Origin: Sulfuritalea sp.
GTDB lineage: Bacteria; Pseudomonadota; Gammaproteobacteria; Burkholderiales; Rhodocyclaceae
DNA: 64,000 nucleotides
NCBI GenBank assembly: GCA_030680805.1
Contig: JAUXUK010000070.1
Location: forward strand, 62,001-126,000
Reading direction: 5' to 3'
A program made the translations under genes and the position numbers. The notes under the pieces were generated by a model. It ran no database searches. It worked only from the letters and a program-made list of their open reading frames with translations, and was not told the origin of the DNA. This document shows, one piece after another, positions 26,313 through 34,992 of this stretch (position 1 is its first letter; each line of letters opens with the position of its first letter).

Positions 26313-26647
26313 ATGGCGCATTCTTTCGGCGATGTGGTGTTGGTGCCGTTCCCCTTTACGGACCAATCGGGCGCGAAGAAGCGGCCCGCCGTCATAATTT
26401 CCAGCAACGGCTACAACACTGGCCGACGCGATCTGCTCATCATGGCGATTACCAGCCAGGTGCGTACGCCGCTTGGGTTCGGGGAGGCGCTCGTCGCCGA
26501 CTGGCAGGCCGCCGGCCTCATCAAGCCGTCCGTGCTGAAGCCCGTGGTACGACCATCGAGCAGGGGCTTGTTGTCCGCACCATGGGCGCGCTTTCGGCCG
26601 CCGATTTGCGCAGCTTGCGCGAAGTGATCGTTCAGGTCATCGGCTGA
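26313..26647 (+). pseudogene. MazF/PemK-like toxin, frameshifted near its C-terminus
   Basis: The first 79 codons encode a clear MazF/PemK-type endoribonuclease: MAHSFGDVVLVPFPFTDQSG, AKKRPAVIISSNGYN, RDLLIMAITSQ, LIKPSVLKPVV. Around 26546-26550 the frame slips. The family C-terminus (TTIEQGLVVRTMGALSAADL and on to VIVQVIG, stop at 26647) continues in the next frame, while the original frame runs on as unrelated arginine- and proline-rich sequence to 26627. The product is probably inactive, unless the shift is an assembly error. Confidence 0.75.
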
Positions 26648-27035
26648 ACGGGGGCAGGTCAATCCGCAACACGCGCCGCATTCGCCTGATGTTCGCTTCA
26701 CATCACCCCTATCGCGACACCTTCCTCAGCGCCGCCCAGGCCCTCGCCCCATAGACCCCAAAAAGTGCTGACCCCGGCACGCTATAAACAACGGGGGTAG
26801 GGGGAGTTGCGCCTACTTTCCGCAAATTCACCTATGGAAAGACTCCCTGCGCCCGACAAAACAACAATTGTCTCCACCAACAGTCATTCAGCATTTAATC
26901 CGACGCGTGGTGAAATTTGCGGGCTAGAAGTATTGTCGAGTCGCCGTGCCGCCAGCGCCGACTTTTCATTGCCGCTCAACTCATCGCTCGCAGGTGTTAC
27001 CATAGTGCCACCCGCAAACCATAAGGCGCCCGATC
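26648..27035. other. 388-bp gap without a gene
   Basis: No convincing coding region on either strand. It contains dispersed motif copy 5 and, at its right end, the presumed promoter of the third toxin-antitoxin pair. Base composition is less GC-rich in 26850-26940. Confidence 0.6.
26942..26966 (-). repeat. Dispersed 24-bp motif, copy 5 (intergenic)
   Basis: Plus strand CGCCGTGCCGCCAGCGCCGA, then CTTTT, about 70 bp upstream of the ribbon-helix-helix antitoxin gene. Confidence 0.8.
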
Positions 27036-27320
27036 ATGTCCACCACATCGCTGAAGCTTCCAGACGAACTCAAGCAACGGGCCGTTGCCGCGGCAGAGAA
27101 GATTGGGGTGTCGCCGCATGCGTTCATGGTCCATGCGATCGAGCAGGCGGCCACGGCGGCTGAACAACGGGCCGGTTTCGTGACCGAGGCGCTGGCGGCG
27201 CGGGAGCAGATGCTGAAGACAGGCAAGGGCTACGATGCCGCCGAGGTTCATGCCTGGCTGAAGGCGCGCATAGCCGGCGGCAAGGCCGCCAAGCCGAAGG
27301 CCGGATCTTGGCGAAGCTGA
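27036..27320 (+). CDS. CopG/ParD-like ribbon-helix-helix antitoxin
   Basis: 94 residues. The N-terminus MSTTSLKLPDELKQRAVAAA is a ribbon-helix-helix DNA-binding domain; the C-terminal AREQMLKTGKGYDAAEVHAW segment is the toxin-wrapping region seen in ParD-like proteins. It overlaps the following toxin gene by 13 bp. It would repress its own operon and neutralise the ParE-like toxin. Confidence 0.85.
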   Translation: MSTTSLKLPDELKQRAVAAAEKIGVSPHAFMVHAIEQAATAAEQRAGFVTEALAAREQMLKTGKGYDAAEVHAWLKARIAGGKAAKPKAGSWRS

Positions 27321-27613
27321 GCTATTCCGGACGGGCGCTGGCTGATCTCGAAAGGCTGACCGACTTTTTGATCGGAACCGATCCGAAGGCGGCGCTTGAG
27401 ACGGTTGAACTGATCGAGGAAGCCGTGGGCTTGCTGGTTCGTCACCCGCTGATCGGTCGTCCGGTCGAGCACCCTTTGCGCGAACTGGTGATATCTCGCG
27501 GGCGCACCGGCTATGTGGCCCTCTACAGCTTCGAGGAAGATCGGGACGCAGTTCTGATTCTCGCTATCCGTCACCAGCGCGAAGCGGGGTATTGGGGCGA
27601 GGGCGAGGACTGA
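27308..27613 (+). CDS. ParE/RelE-family toxin
   Basis: 101 residues, TTG start inside the antitoxin gene. MAKLSYSGRALADLERLTDF and the conserved end VLILAIRHQREAGY identify the ParE/RelE superfamily. The middle RPVEHPLRELVISRGRTGYV carries the usual strand with basic residues. ParE members poison gyrase and RelE members cleave mRNA on ribosomes; sequence alone favours ParE. Unlike the two preceding toxins it is intact. Confidence 0.85.
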   Translation: MAKLSYSGRALADLERLTDFLIGTDPKAALETVELIEEAVGLLVRHPLIGRPVEHPLRELVISRGRTGYVALYSFEEDRDAVLILAIRHQREAGYWGEGED

Positions 27614-27672
27614 ATCGCACCCGTGCGAGAATTCGCCGCGACATCCCCCAACGACTCCAGAGGAGAAGAATT

Positions 27673-28329
27673 ATGATGAAGCTCTATTACAGCCCCGGCG
27701 CCTGCTCTTTCGTACCGCATGTCGGGATCGAAGCGATCAAGGCCGCGTCGGGCGAGGAAATCGAAACCCAGTCGGTCAAGCTGCACAAGGGCGAGCAGCA
27801 GACGCCGGACTACCTGGCGCTGAACCCGCTGGGCCAGGTACCGCTGCTGGTGGTCGACAGCAAGCCGCTGAACCAGATCGTGGCGATTTGCGACTACCTC
27901 GACCGGCGCTTTCCCCTGGCCGGGCTGCTGCCGAACGATGGCTGGCAGCGGGCGCAGGCACTGTCGCTGTTCGCCTGGATGAACAACACCGTGCATCCGA
28001 CCTTTACGCACATCTTCCGCCCGGCCAAGTTTGCCGCGGGCGAAGCCGCCCAGGCGGATGTCAAGAACACCGCCGTGGCGGCGTTCCGTGAGTGCCTGGA
28101 ACGCATCCAGAAATTGACGCAGGAGGCCGGCCCCTTCCTGCTCGGCGACAGGCTTTCCTTCGTCGATGCCTATGCACTGACCTTCCTGCGCTGGGGCGGG
28201 CTGGGCGGCATCGATCCGGCCACGCTGCCGGCCTACCAGGCCTACGTCGCCCGCGTTGCCGCGCAGCCGCCGGTAGCGGCGGCAATGGCGCGCGAAGGCA
28301 TCAACCTCGATACCTACAAGGCGAAATAG
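27673..28329 (+). CDS. Glutathione S-transferase, beta class-like
   Basis: 218 residues starting MMKLYYSPGACSFVPHVGIE, with an AGGAG ribosome site seven bases upstream. The Cys in the N-terminal SPGACS is the catalytic position of beta-class bacterial GSTs. The thioredoxin fold (LNPLGQVPLLV cis-Pro motif) is followed by the all-helical domain (GPFLLGDRLSFVDAYALTFL with the N-capping motif). It conjugates or reduces electrophiles with glutathione. It stands between two toxin-antitoxin pairs. Confidence 0.88.
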   Translation: MMKLYYSPGACSFVPHVGIEAIKAASGEEIETQSVKLHKGEQQTPDYLALNPLGQVPLLVVDSKPLNQIVAICDYLDRRFPLAGLLPNDGWQRAQALSLFAWMNNTVHPTFTHIFRPAKFAAGEAAQADVKNTAVAAFRECLERIQKLTQEAGPFLLGDRLSFVDAYALTFLRWGGLGGIDPATLPAYQAYVARVAAQPPVAAAMAREGINLDTYKAK

Positions 28330-28358
28330 GCCGAACAATTCGGCATCGTCAGCGCTTG

Positions 28359-28389
28359 CGCGAAAATAACATATTTGTTATTCTTCGCG
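28359..28389. promoter_or_regulatory. HigBA operator, nested inverted repeat
   Basis: Inner perfect repeat AATAACA-TATT-TGTTATT (28365-28382) within outer arms CGCGAA and TTCGCG. It ends two bases before the toxin's GTG and so overlaps the likely promoter. Confidence 0.65.
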
Positions 28390-28390
28390 T

Positions 28391-28723
28391 GTGGACTACA
28401 CGATCGATTACTACAGTGACGCGGTGCAGGAGCAGATACTGGAACTGCCGGACACACTCGCGGCGCGGTACATCGTGCTGACACGCCGGATGATTGCGCT
28501 TGGTCCGAATATCGGGGAGCCTCATACCAAAGCTTTTGGCAACGGGCTCTTTGAGCTCCGGCTCAAAGGCGCCGAAGGCATAGCCCGCGTGTTTTTTTGC
28601 ACGTTCGTCGGCAAACGCATCGTCATGCTTCACAGCTTTATCAAGAAATCCGAACGCACGCCCATGCGTGAACTCGAAGTTGCCGTAACCCGAATGAAGG
28701 AGATCAAACGTGAAAACACATGA
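28391..28723 (+). CDS. HigB-type toxin (RelE superfamily)
   Basis: 110 residues from a GTG. MDYTIDYYSDAVQEQILELP, the central LGPNIGEPHTKAFGNGLFEL and the terminal IVMLHSFIKKSERTP are hallmarks of the phage-derived Gp49/HigB family that cleaves mRNA on the ribosome. Toxin-before-antitoxin order and the 14-bp overlap with the antitoxin gene are typical of higBA. The reading frame is intact. Confidence 0.88.
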   Translation: MDYTIDYYSDAVQEQILELPDTLAARYIVLTRRMIALGPNIGEPHTKAFGNGLFELRLKGAEGIARVFFCTFVGKRIVMLHSFIKKSERTPMRELEVAVTRMKEIKRENT

Positions 28724-28997
28724 TCAACTGGTAAAGAAGCTCATGCGCCGTCCCGGTGTGCGCGCTGAGGTCGAACGTATCGAGCGCGACGAAAGCCTTC
28801 TGCTTGATGCATTGCTCAAGGCACGCCAGGAGGCCTGTCTGACGCAGGCACAGGTTGCGGAGCTTATGGGAACGCAAGCGCCCGCGGTGGCTCGGCTCGA
28901 ACGCTCATTGGCGACTGGCAAGCATTCTCCCTCGATCGCCACGCTTCGCAAATACGTCAAGGCATGCGGCAAGAGCCTCGTCTTGCGCGTTGCATAA
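28710..28997 (+). CDS. HigA-type antitoxin (XRE family)
   Basis: 95 residues with an XRE helix-turn-helix (CLTQAQVAELMGTQAPAVAR) and the conserved LRKYVKACGKSL segment. It pairs with the HigB toxin immediately upstream and is expected to bind the operator at 28359-28389. It resembles antitoxins whose DNA-binding domain lies in the C-terminal half. Confidence 0.88.
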   Translation: MKTHDQLVKKLMRRPGVRAEVERIERDESLLLDALLKARQEACLTQAQVAELMGTQAPAVARLERSLATGKHSPSIATLRKYVKACGKSLVLRVA

Positions 28998-29101
28998 GCG
29001 CCTATCCGAGCCCGGGGCAATATGGGGTTAGCCTGTTTCGCTTCACCTGAACTTCACGACGAGGCGGGCCAGCCCGCGCTCTGCGTCCCTGCGGGAACTT
29101 T

Positions 29102-30463
29102 TCAGGCCCGGCCGAACCGCTCCTTCAGCTTCTCCATCGTCTCAGGCTCGCCGCGCACGCGCAGAAAGGCGCCATCCTCGTCGGCGCGCTCGTCCAGCAC
29201 TTCGCAGTTGGCGAAGATCTGGCTGCGTTGCTGCTGGGCCGACCACGGCAGGAACAGCTCGGCTTCGACCTGATCCTGGCGGAAGAACTCGATGATGGCT
29301 TCGCGCAGCAAGGCCACATCGTCGGCGCGGCGCGCGCTCATGACGATGCAATCGGGCCAGGCGGCGCGCAGCGCGGCTTCGCGTTCGGCTTGCGCGGCGG
29401 CATCGCCGCGGTTGTCAACATTGTCAATCTTGTTGAAGACGCGGATGCGCGGCACGTCCTGCGCGCCGATCTCCTTGAGCACCTTGTCGGTGACGGCCAG
29501 TTGCCGCTCGAAGCCGGGGTCGCTGGCGTCGATGACATGGAGCAGCAGTGAGGCATCGAGCGCTTCTTCGAGCGTCGATTTGAACGAGGCGACCAGCCCG
29601 TGCGGCAGGTTCTTGATGAAACCGACGGTGTCGCTGACCAGCACGCGCGGCCGGCTCTCGGGCTGCAGCGCACGCACGGTGGTGTCGAGCGTGGCGAAGA
29701 GCTTGTTTTCGACCAGCACGTCGCTGCCGGTCAGCGCCCGCATCAGCGTGGACTTGCCGGCGTTGGTGTAGCCGACCAGCGCCACGGTGGCGAGGCTCTG
29801 GCGCCCCTGCCGGCGCGAGCGCTGGGTTTTGCGCTCAACGTCCATCGCGTCGATTTCCTTCTGCAGTTCGGCGATGTGGTCGCGGATCTTGCGTTTGTCC
29901 AGCTCGGTGTGCGATTCGCCGGCGCCACGGCCGCCGGTGCCGCTGCGCTGGCGGCCTTGCGGCCCGGCAAGCTTGGCCGCCTCGCGCAGGCGCGGCGCCA
30001 TGTAGCCCAGTCGCGCGATCTCGACCTGTGCGCGCGCGGCGCGGGAAGTGGCGTGGCGGTGGAAGATTTCGAGGATGACCATGGTGCGGTCCATCACCTC
30101 GCAGCCGACTTCCTTTTCGAGGTCGCGCGCCTGCGAGGGAGAGATTTCATGGTCGACGAAAATGGCGTCGATCTTTCCGGCGTCGGGGTCGGCGGCGGCG
30201 TGCAGGGGTTGCTCGAAGGCGCCGGGCGCGGGTTCGCTATCGACGAAGGCGCGCATCTCCTCGCGCTTGCCCTTGCCCAGGTAGGCCGTGGTGTCGAAGC
30301 TGGAGCGCTTCTGGGTGAAGGTGGCAGTGATCTCGTAGCCCAGCGTCTTGGCCAGGTCGCGCAGTTCGGCCAGCGAGGCCTCGAACTCGATGTCGCTCAC
30401 CTTCGGCAGTTGCACGGCCGCGACGATGGCGTACTTGGGCTTTTCTTTGACTTCTTTTTGCAT
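29102..30463 (-). CDS. hflX: GTPase HflX
   Basis: 453 residues. An N-terminal HflX domain (ELRDLAKTLGYEITATFTQK; AYLGKGK) and helical linker (residues about 150-225) precede the G domain with P-loop GYTNAGKSTLM, switch DTVGFIKNLPHGLV and NKID. HflX splits stalled or heat-damaged ribosomes. In many proteobacteria it follows hfq; here hfq is absent from both sides. A C-terminal subdomain (LPWSAQQQRSQIFANCEVLD) is complete. Confidence 0.95.
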   Translation of the reverse strand: MQKEVKEKPKYAIVAAVQLPKVSDIEFEASLAELRDLAKTLGYEITATFTQKRSSFDTTAYLGKGKREEMRAFVDSEPAPGAFEQPLHAAADPDAGKIDAIFVDHEISPSQARDLEKEVGCEVMDRTMVILEIFHRHATSRAARAQVEIARLGYMAPRLREAAKLAGPQGRQRSGTGGRGAGESHTELDKRKIRDHIAELQKEIDAMDVERKTQRSRRQGRQSLATVALVGYTNAGKSTLMRALTGSDVLVENKLFATLDTTVRALQPESRPRVLVSDTVGFIKNLPHGLVASFKSTLEEALDASLLLHVIDASDPGFERQLAVTDKVLKEIGAQDVPRIRVFNKIDNVDNRGDAAAQAEREAALRAAWPDCIVMSARRADDVALLREAIIEFFRQDQVEAELFLPWSAQQQRSQIFANCEVLDERADEDGAFLRVRGEPETMEKLKERFGRA

Positions 30464-30557
30464 GGGTGGAGGGCGTCGATCGGGTGGGCGAGGGCGGAGT
30501 GTACTCTGTACCCTGCACCCGCCAACACGCTGGCGCCGGCATCAACGTCGCGGCGCG

Positions 30558-30899
30558 CTACTTTGCGGGCGGCGCTTGGGGATCTTCGGCTCTTTGCGCC
30601 GGATTCAGGCACTGCCCCTGCTTTTCGAGCCAGTTAACCACGTTGCCGACCACCACCACGCTGCCAGTCACCACGGCCGACGCGGCCGACACCACGCCGG
30701 CCGCCACCAGGCCCGCGACGCAGCCTTCGTCACGACAGCCCATCAGGGTCCCGACCTGGTAGGGCTGCATGGTCATTTTCCGTTCATGGACGCCGCACTT
30801 CGGGTCATAGCGGACGCTGGTCTCGGGCAGATAGACGCAGCCGCCCAGCAGCAGCGTTGCGAGAGCAAAGCCGAATCGCCGACAGGCGCTCCGATTCAT
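30558..30899 (-). CDS. Small lipoprotein with glycine-rich hydrophobic segment
   Basis: 113 residues. The lipobox LLGGC at the end of the signal peptide (FGFALATLLLGGC) predicts lipid anchoring. A hydrophobic AGLVAAGVVSAASAVVTGSV segment lies in the middle, and further cysteines (DPKCGVHE, GCRDEGCVAG, GQCLNPAQ) could form disulfides. No family recognised. It sits just downstream of the TauE/SafE gene on the same strand (4 bp gap), so they likely form one transcript. Confidence 0.65.
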   Translation of the reverse strand: MNRSACRRFGFALATLLLGGCVYLPETSVRYDPKCGVHERKMTMQPYQVGTLMGCRDEGCVAGLVAAGVVSAASAVVTGSVVVVGNVVNWLEKQGQCLNPAQRAEDPQAPPAK

Positions 30900-30903
30900 C
30901 GCG

Positions 30904-31674
30904 CTATCCCGCCAGTCCGTCATACACCAGCTTCGCCCCCGCCGCCAGCAGAGTCCACGCCGTGACGAGGTTGAAGCCGCGCATGTCGACGGCGTGCAGC
31001 AGGCGGTAGCCGACGAAGTAGCCAAGCGGGATCGCCGGCGCCAGCAGCAGCGAGACACCGAGGTTGGAGAGGTCGAGCAGGCCGAGCTGGGCATAGGGAC
31101 CGAGCTTGGCGAAATTCACCACCGAAAAGAAGATCACCGTGGTGCCGACCAGGCGCAGCTTGTCCATGTTCTGCGGCATCAGGTATTGCATGATCGGCGG
31201 GCCGCCGGCATGCGAGACGAAGCTGGTGAAGCCGGACAGCGTGCTCCAGAAAATGCCCGGCAAAAAAGTCGGCGCTGACGGTACGGCGGCCAGCGTGCTG
31301 CGCGCAGCGCGGAAGCGGTCGAAGGCAAACAATACGGCTTCGATGCCGATCAGCAGCTTGATCCAGCGTGCATCGACGTGGCCGAAGGTGAGCCAGCCGA
31401 GCGCGATGCCGATCATGGCGCCGGGCAGGATGATGCGCAGGTTGGCAGCGTCGCCGCGGCCGCGAAACACCACCAGGCCGATGGCGTCGATGGTCAGCAG
31501 GATCGGCAGCATCACCGCGGCGGCGAAGGGCGGTGCCACCACCAGCGCCATCAGCGGCACGCCGAGGCTGCCCGCCGCGCCGCCGAAGCCGGCCTTGGAC
31601 ATGCCGACCAGCACCGTGGCGGCGACGGCCAGCAGCCAGAAGGCGAGGGGCAGGGTGGTGGCGTGGTCGAACAC
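30904..31674 (-). CDS. TauE/SafE family sulfite/organosulfonate exporter-like permease
   Basis: 256 residues with about eight membrane helices. The N-terminal GMSKAGFGGAAGSLGVPLMA and central GFTSFVSHAGGPPIMQYLMP repeats are the TauE/SafE signature. Family members export sulfite, sulfoacetate or related anions, or other small molecules. A link to sulfite released by Xsc, encoded 11 kb away, is attractive but inferred. GTG start. One dispersed motif copy is embedded, coding AAVPSAPTF. Confidence 0.85.
   Translation of the reverse strand: MFDHATTLPLAFWLLAVAATVLVGMSKAGFGGAAGSLGVPLMALVVAPPFAAAVMLPILLTIDAIGLVVFRGRGDAANLRIILPGAMIGIALGWLTFGHVDARWIKLLIGIEAVLFAFDRFRAARSTLAAVPSAPTFLPGIFWSTLSGFTSFVSHAGGPPIMQYLMPQNMDKLRLVGTTVIFFSVVNFAKLGPYAQLGLLDLSNLGVSLLLAPAIPLGYFVGYRLLHAVDMRGFNLVTAWTLLAAGAKLVYDGLAG
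31264..31288 (+). repeat. Dispersed 24-bp motif, copy 6 (inside TauE/SafE gene)
   Basis: AAAAGTCGGCGCTGACG, then GTACGGCG; antisense to the host gene. It shares the GCTGACG variant with copy 7. Confidence 0.75.
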
Positions 31675-31681
31675 CTGAACC

Positions 31682-32161
31682 CTAGAGCAACTCGACCACC
31701 CATTTCGTCACCGTGCCGGTGGCGTGGGCGCATTGCTGGCCGCGGGCATCGTCGAAGGCTTTGTATTGCCCGGCGTCCCACATGTCGTAGGTGCGGCCGG
31801 TGAACTGCTGCTGCAGTTCGCGGCAGGTGACGCCGCCAAATTCCGTGCGGAAGCGTTCGGTGAGTTCCCTGGCCTTCTTGAAATTGTTGATGTAGCGGCC
31901 GCGATCGAGCTTGTCGCGGTCGCGCCCGTACTTCGCGCTCAGGGCCAGCAGGCCGCCGCTGAGGGCGCCGCAGACGCCTTCGCCGAGCAGGCCGCCGCCG
32001 CCGGAGAGGCCGTGGCTGGCCTTGATGGTCTGGTCGTCGATGATGCCGATGGTTTCCTGTACGGTGGCCAGCACGCATTGCGGGCAGCACCCGTAGTCGA
32101 GTTCGTACTTGAGGGCTTTGTCGTAGGCTTGCTCGCCGAGCGATGGCGTGTCCTTGTCCAT
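31682..32161 (-). CDS. C_GCAxxG_C_C family redox-type protein
   Basis: 159 residues, cytoplasmic. Cysteine pattern: YGCCPQCVLATVQE near residue 25, GVCGALSGGLLAL near 62, CREL near 107, and a late Cys in QQCAHATG. This matches the C_GCAxxG_C_C family, proposed to be redox-active or metal-binding and often near reductases. It lies upstream of the TauE/SafE exporter with a 7-bp gap, so these and the lipoprotein gene are probably one operon. Its activity is not known. Confidence 0.8.
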   Translation of the reverse strand: MDKDTPSLGEQAYDKALKYELDYGCCPQCVLATVQETIGIIDDQTIKASHGLSGGGGLLGEGVCGALSGGLLALSAKYGRDRDKLDRGRYINNFKKARELTERFRTEFGGVTCRELQQQFTGRTYDMWDAGQYKAFDDARGQQCAHATGTVTKWVVELL

Positions 32162-32176
32162 GGCGATCTCCAGTGC

Positions 32177-32210
32177 ATTAGTTTTATCTAATATACTCCT
32201 GCTGCAGCAG
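32177..32210. promoter_or_regulatory. Palindromes in a divergent promoter
   Basis: ATTAG-TTTTAT-CTAAT followed by the perfect palindrome CTGCTGCAGCAG, between the minus-strand C_GCAxxG_C_C operon and the plus-strand methyltransferase. AT-rich, suitable for promoter and operator. Confidence 0.35.
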
Positions 32211-32262
32211 TCAATCCAGCATGTTCGTCAATGTTTCGCCAACAGGAAAAGGGAGTTCGCCG

Positions 32263-32889
32263 ATGGATCAGGAAACCCGCTGGAACACGCGCTACCGGGA
32301 TGCCGGCGAGGACTATCTGTTCGGTACCGAGCCCAACCGCTTCCTCGAGCATCGGATCGAACTGCTGCGCAATGGACGCACGGCGGTGTCGGTCGCCGAT
32401 GGCGAAGGACGCAACTCGGTCTGGCTGGCCGAGCAGGGTCTGGAGGTGACGGCCGTTGAAATCTCGCCGGTCGCGGTCGAAAAGGCGCGTCGGCTCGCCG
32501 CCGGTCGCACGCTGGATATCCGCTTCCTGCTGGCGGACATGCTGGCGCCGGATTGGCCCCCGGCCGACATGCGCAATGCCTTCGACTGGGTGATCGGGGT
32601 GTTCATCCAGTTCGTCGGCGCCGCCGATCGCACCCGGCAATTCGCTGCCATGAAGCAGCTGGCGAAGCCGGGTGGGCGCATCCTGCTGCACGGCTACACG
32701 CCGAAGCAGCTCGACTACAAGACCGGCGGGCCGGGCGACCTCGAAAACCTCTATACAAGCGAAATCCTGCGCGAAGCCTTTGCCGACTGGGCGATCGAGG
32801 AACTGGTCGCCTATGAGGAAGAGATTGCCGAGGGGAAGGGACACAAGGGGCGCTCGGCGCTGATCGGCATGGTTGCACGCAAGCCCTGA
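32263..32889 (+). CDS. SAM-dependent methyltransferase (class I, TehB-like)
   Basis: 208 residues from the ATG at 32263, seven bases after GGGAG. The SAM-binding motif I is SVADGEGRNSVWLAEQGLEV, and motif II-type residues lie in DWVIGVFIQFV. The N-terminus MDQETRWNTRYRDAGEDYLF is typical of the TehB/thiopurine-methyltransferase-like group that methylates tellurite, thiols or metalloids. Substrate unknown. Confidence 0.8.
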   Translation: MDQETRWNTRYRDAGEDYLFGTEPNRFLEHRIELLRNGRTAVSVADGEGRNSVWLAEQGLEVTAVEISPVAVEKARRLAAGRTLDIRFLLADMLAPDWPPADMRNAFDWVIGVFIQFVGAADRTRQFAAMKQLAKPGGRILLHGYTPKQLDYKTGGPGDLENLYTSEILREAFADWAIEELVAYEEEIAEGKGHKGRSALIGMVARKP

Positions 32890-32978
32890 TCGATAATTGC
32901 GGGCTTCGGTCATGCCCGCTAGGATCACGCCTTGCCGCGTTCTGCCCGGCGGACGACACTTGGCCCAGGAGTCATGCA

Positions 32979-34529
32979 ATGAGGATTGTCGATTTTCTCG
33001 ATCGCGGCGCGCTGCTGCATCCGACCGAGGCCTGTCTCAGCGACGGTGGCGGACGGCACTGGAGCTACACGCAAACCGTCGAGCTGTCGCACCGCATTGC
33101 CGCGGCCCTGCACGCGGCAGGTATCGGGCCGGGCAGCCATGTCGCGGTGCTGAGCCCCAACGACGCCATGGGCTATGCCTGCATGCTTGGCCTGTTGCGC
33201 GCCGGCTGCATCTGGCTGCCGGTGAATGGGCGCAACCCCGCCGCCGAAAATGTCGCCGTGCTGGCGGCGCGGCGCGCGCAGTTCCTCTTCTACCACTCGG
33301 CCTACGCCGCCGAGGCCGCGCAAATCCGCGCCGCGGTGCCCTCGCTGCGCGGCGCCGCGTGCATCGACAGCGCGGGCGACGACGCGCCCGCGCTGGCCGG
33401 CTGGATGGCCGCCGAGGGCTGCCCGCGCGTCGATCTGCCCGAGCGTGCCGAGGATCTGGCGGCCATCGTGTCGACGGGCGGCACCACCGGCGAGCCGAAA
33501 GGCGCGATGCTGCCGCACCGGGTGATCGAGACCCTGGCCGCAACGTACTTCGCCTGCATGCCGGTCAGCGAGCGGCCGGTGCATCTGGTGGTGGCGCCGA
33601 TGACCCATGCCGCGGGGATCGCCAGCTTTCCCCTGCTGGCGCTGGGCGCCACACAGGTGTTCATGGCCAAGGCGGATCCGGGGGCGATTCTCGACGCCAT
33701 CGAACGCCATCGCGTGACGCACGTGTTCATGCCGCCGACGCTGATCTACATGCTGCTGGCTCATCCGGATGTGCGCCGGCACGACTATTCGAGCCTGCGC
33801 TATTTCATGTACGCCGCCGCACCGATGGCGGCCGGCAAGCTGCGCGAGGCGCTGGAGGTGTTCGGCCCGGTGATGGCGCAGACCTTCGGCCAGGTGGAGG
33901 CGCCGATGATCTGCACTTATCTCTCGCCGCAGGATCATCTCGACGCGCTGGCCGGGCATCCCGAACGCCTGCTGTCCTGCGGCCGGCCGACGCCGCTGAC
34001 GCGCGTGGCGATCATGGACGATGACGGCCGGCTGCTGGCGCCGGGAGAGCATGGCGAAATCGTGGTTCAGGGATCGCTGGTAATGGCCGGCTATCACGAC
34101 AGGCCCGAGGCGACGGCGGAGGCTTTTTCCCACGGCTGGCACCACACCGGCGACATCGGGCTGATGGATGCCGACGGCTATGTGTATATCGTCGACCGCA
34201 AGCGCGACATGATCATCTCCGGCGGCTTCAACATCTATCCGTCGGAGATCGAGCAGGTGCTGCTGGCTCACCCTGACGTGCAGGACGGCGCGGTGATCGG
34301 CGTGCCCGACGAAAAGTGGGGCGAAGCGGTGAAAGCGGTGGTGCAGTTGAAGCCGGGTGCGGCGGTCGCTCCCGAAGCGCTGCTGGCCTGGTGCCGCGAA
34401 CGGCTGGGCGGCACCAAGACGCCGAAATCGGTGGAGATCTGGCCCGACCTGCCGCGCAGCGCGGTCGGCAAGGTACTGAAGAAAACCATTCGTGAGCGCT
34501 TCTGGGCCGGTCGCGAGCGCCGGATCTGA
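32979..34529 (+). CDS. AMP-dependent acyl-CoA synthetase
   Basis: 516 residues. Activates a carboxylic acid through an acyl-adenylate to its CoA thioester. Motifs: IVSTGGTTGEPKGAMLPH (phosphate-binding loop), QTFGQVEAPMI, HHTGDIGLMDADGYVYIVDR, KRDMIISGGFNIYPSEIEQV, and the C-terminal catalytic Lys in GKVLKKTIRERFW. The fatty acid / aromatic acid ligase family is clear, the specific acid is not. It stands alone, convergent with the hox operon. Confidence 0.9.
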   Translation: MRIVDFLDRGALLHPTEACLSDGGGRHWSYTQTVELSHRIAAALHAAGIGPGSHVAVLSPNDAMGYACMLGLLRAGCIWLPVNGRNPAAENVAVLAARRAQFLFYHSAYAAEAAQIRAAVPSLRGAACIDSAGDDAPALAGWMAAEGCPRVDLPERAEDLAAIVSTGGTTGEPKGAMLPHRVIETLAATYFACMPVSERPVHLVVAPMTHAAGIASFPLLALGATQVFMAKADPGAILDAIERHRVTHVFMPPTLIYMLLAHPDVRRHDYSSLRYFMYAAAPMAAGKLREALEVFGPVMAQTFGQVEAPMICTYLSPQDHLDALAGHPERLLSCGRPTPLTRVAIMDDDGRLLAPGEHGEIVVQGSLVMAGYHDRPEATAEAFSHGWHHTGDIGLMDADGYVYIVDRKRDMIISGGFNIYPSEIEQVLLAHPDVQDGAVIGVPDEKWGEAVKAVVQLKPGAAVAPEALLAWCRERLGGTKTPKSVEIWPDLPRSAVGKVLKKTIRERFWAGRERRI

Positions 34530-34533
34530 TTAT

Positions 34534-34992
34534 CTACGTCGTCGCGATCCACTGCGCCGCTTGTTCCAGCGCAGCGGCGAGATGGCCCTGCGCGGCCCCG
34601 CTGAGCGGCTCGCCCAGTTCGAAACCTTCGCCGCGTATCGCCAGCAGCCAGCAGGGGGGCGGTTCGCCGTCCTCGATGGCGGCATAGACCTTGAGCACCG
34701 CCTGCGGGCTCATGGCGTGGGTGGTGAAGCTGGCGTCGCGTGCGGCCTTGATGCGGACCAGCGAGCAGGGCGCCGGGGCGTCGAGGCTGGCATCGACGAA
34801 CAGCACGCGGCGGCGGCCCTGCAGGTCGAGCGCGTGTTCCACCTGCAACTGGAAATCGGTGAGGCATTCGACGGCGCCCCATTCGGGATGACGAGCGGCG
34901 AGTGCCGTGAAGTGTTCGACGAACAGCGGGCCGAGTGCATCGTCGCCGCGGCTGGGATTGCCCCAGCCGAAGATGAGGATTGGTGCCGTCAA
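34534..34992 (-). CDS. hoxW: Hydrogenase maturation protease HoxW
   Basis: 152 residues. It removes the C-terminal peptide of HoxH after nickel insertion. The N-terminal FGWGNPSRGDDALGP is the protease signature with nickel-sensing acidic residues; LTDFQLQVEHALDL and VLFVDASLDAP follow the HoxW pattern. Starts at a TTG that overlaps the HoxH stop (TTGA), so it is translationally coupled to its own substrate. Confidence 0.9.
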   Translation of the reverse strand: MTAPILIFGWGNPSRGDDALGPLFVEHFTALAARHPEWGAVECLTDFQLQVEHALDLQGRRRVLFVDASLDAPAPCSLVRIKAARDASFTTHAMSPQAVLKVYAAIEDGEPPPCWLLAIRGEGFELGEPLSGAAQGHLAAALEQAAQWIATT

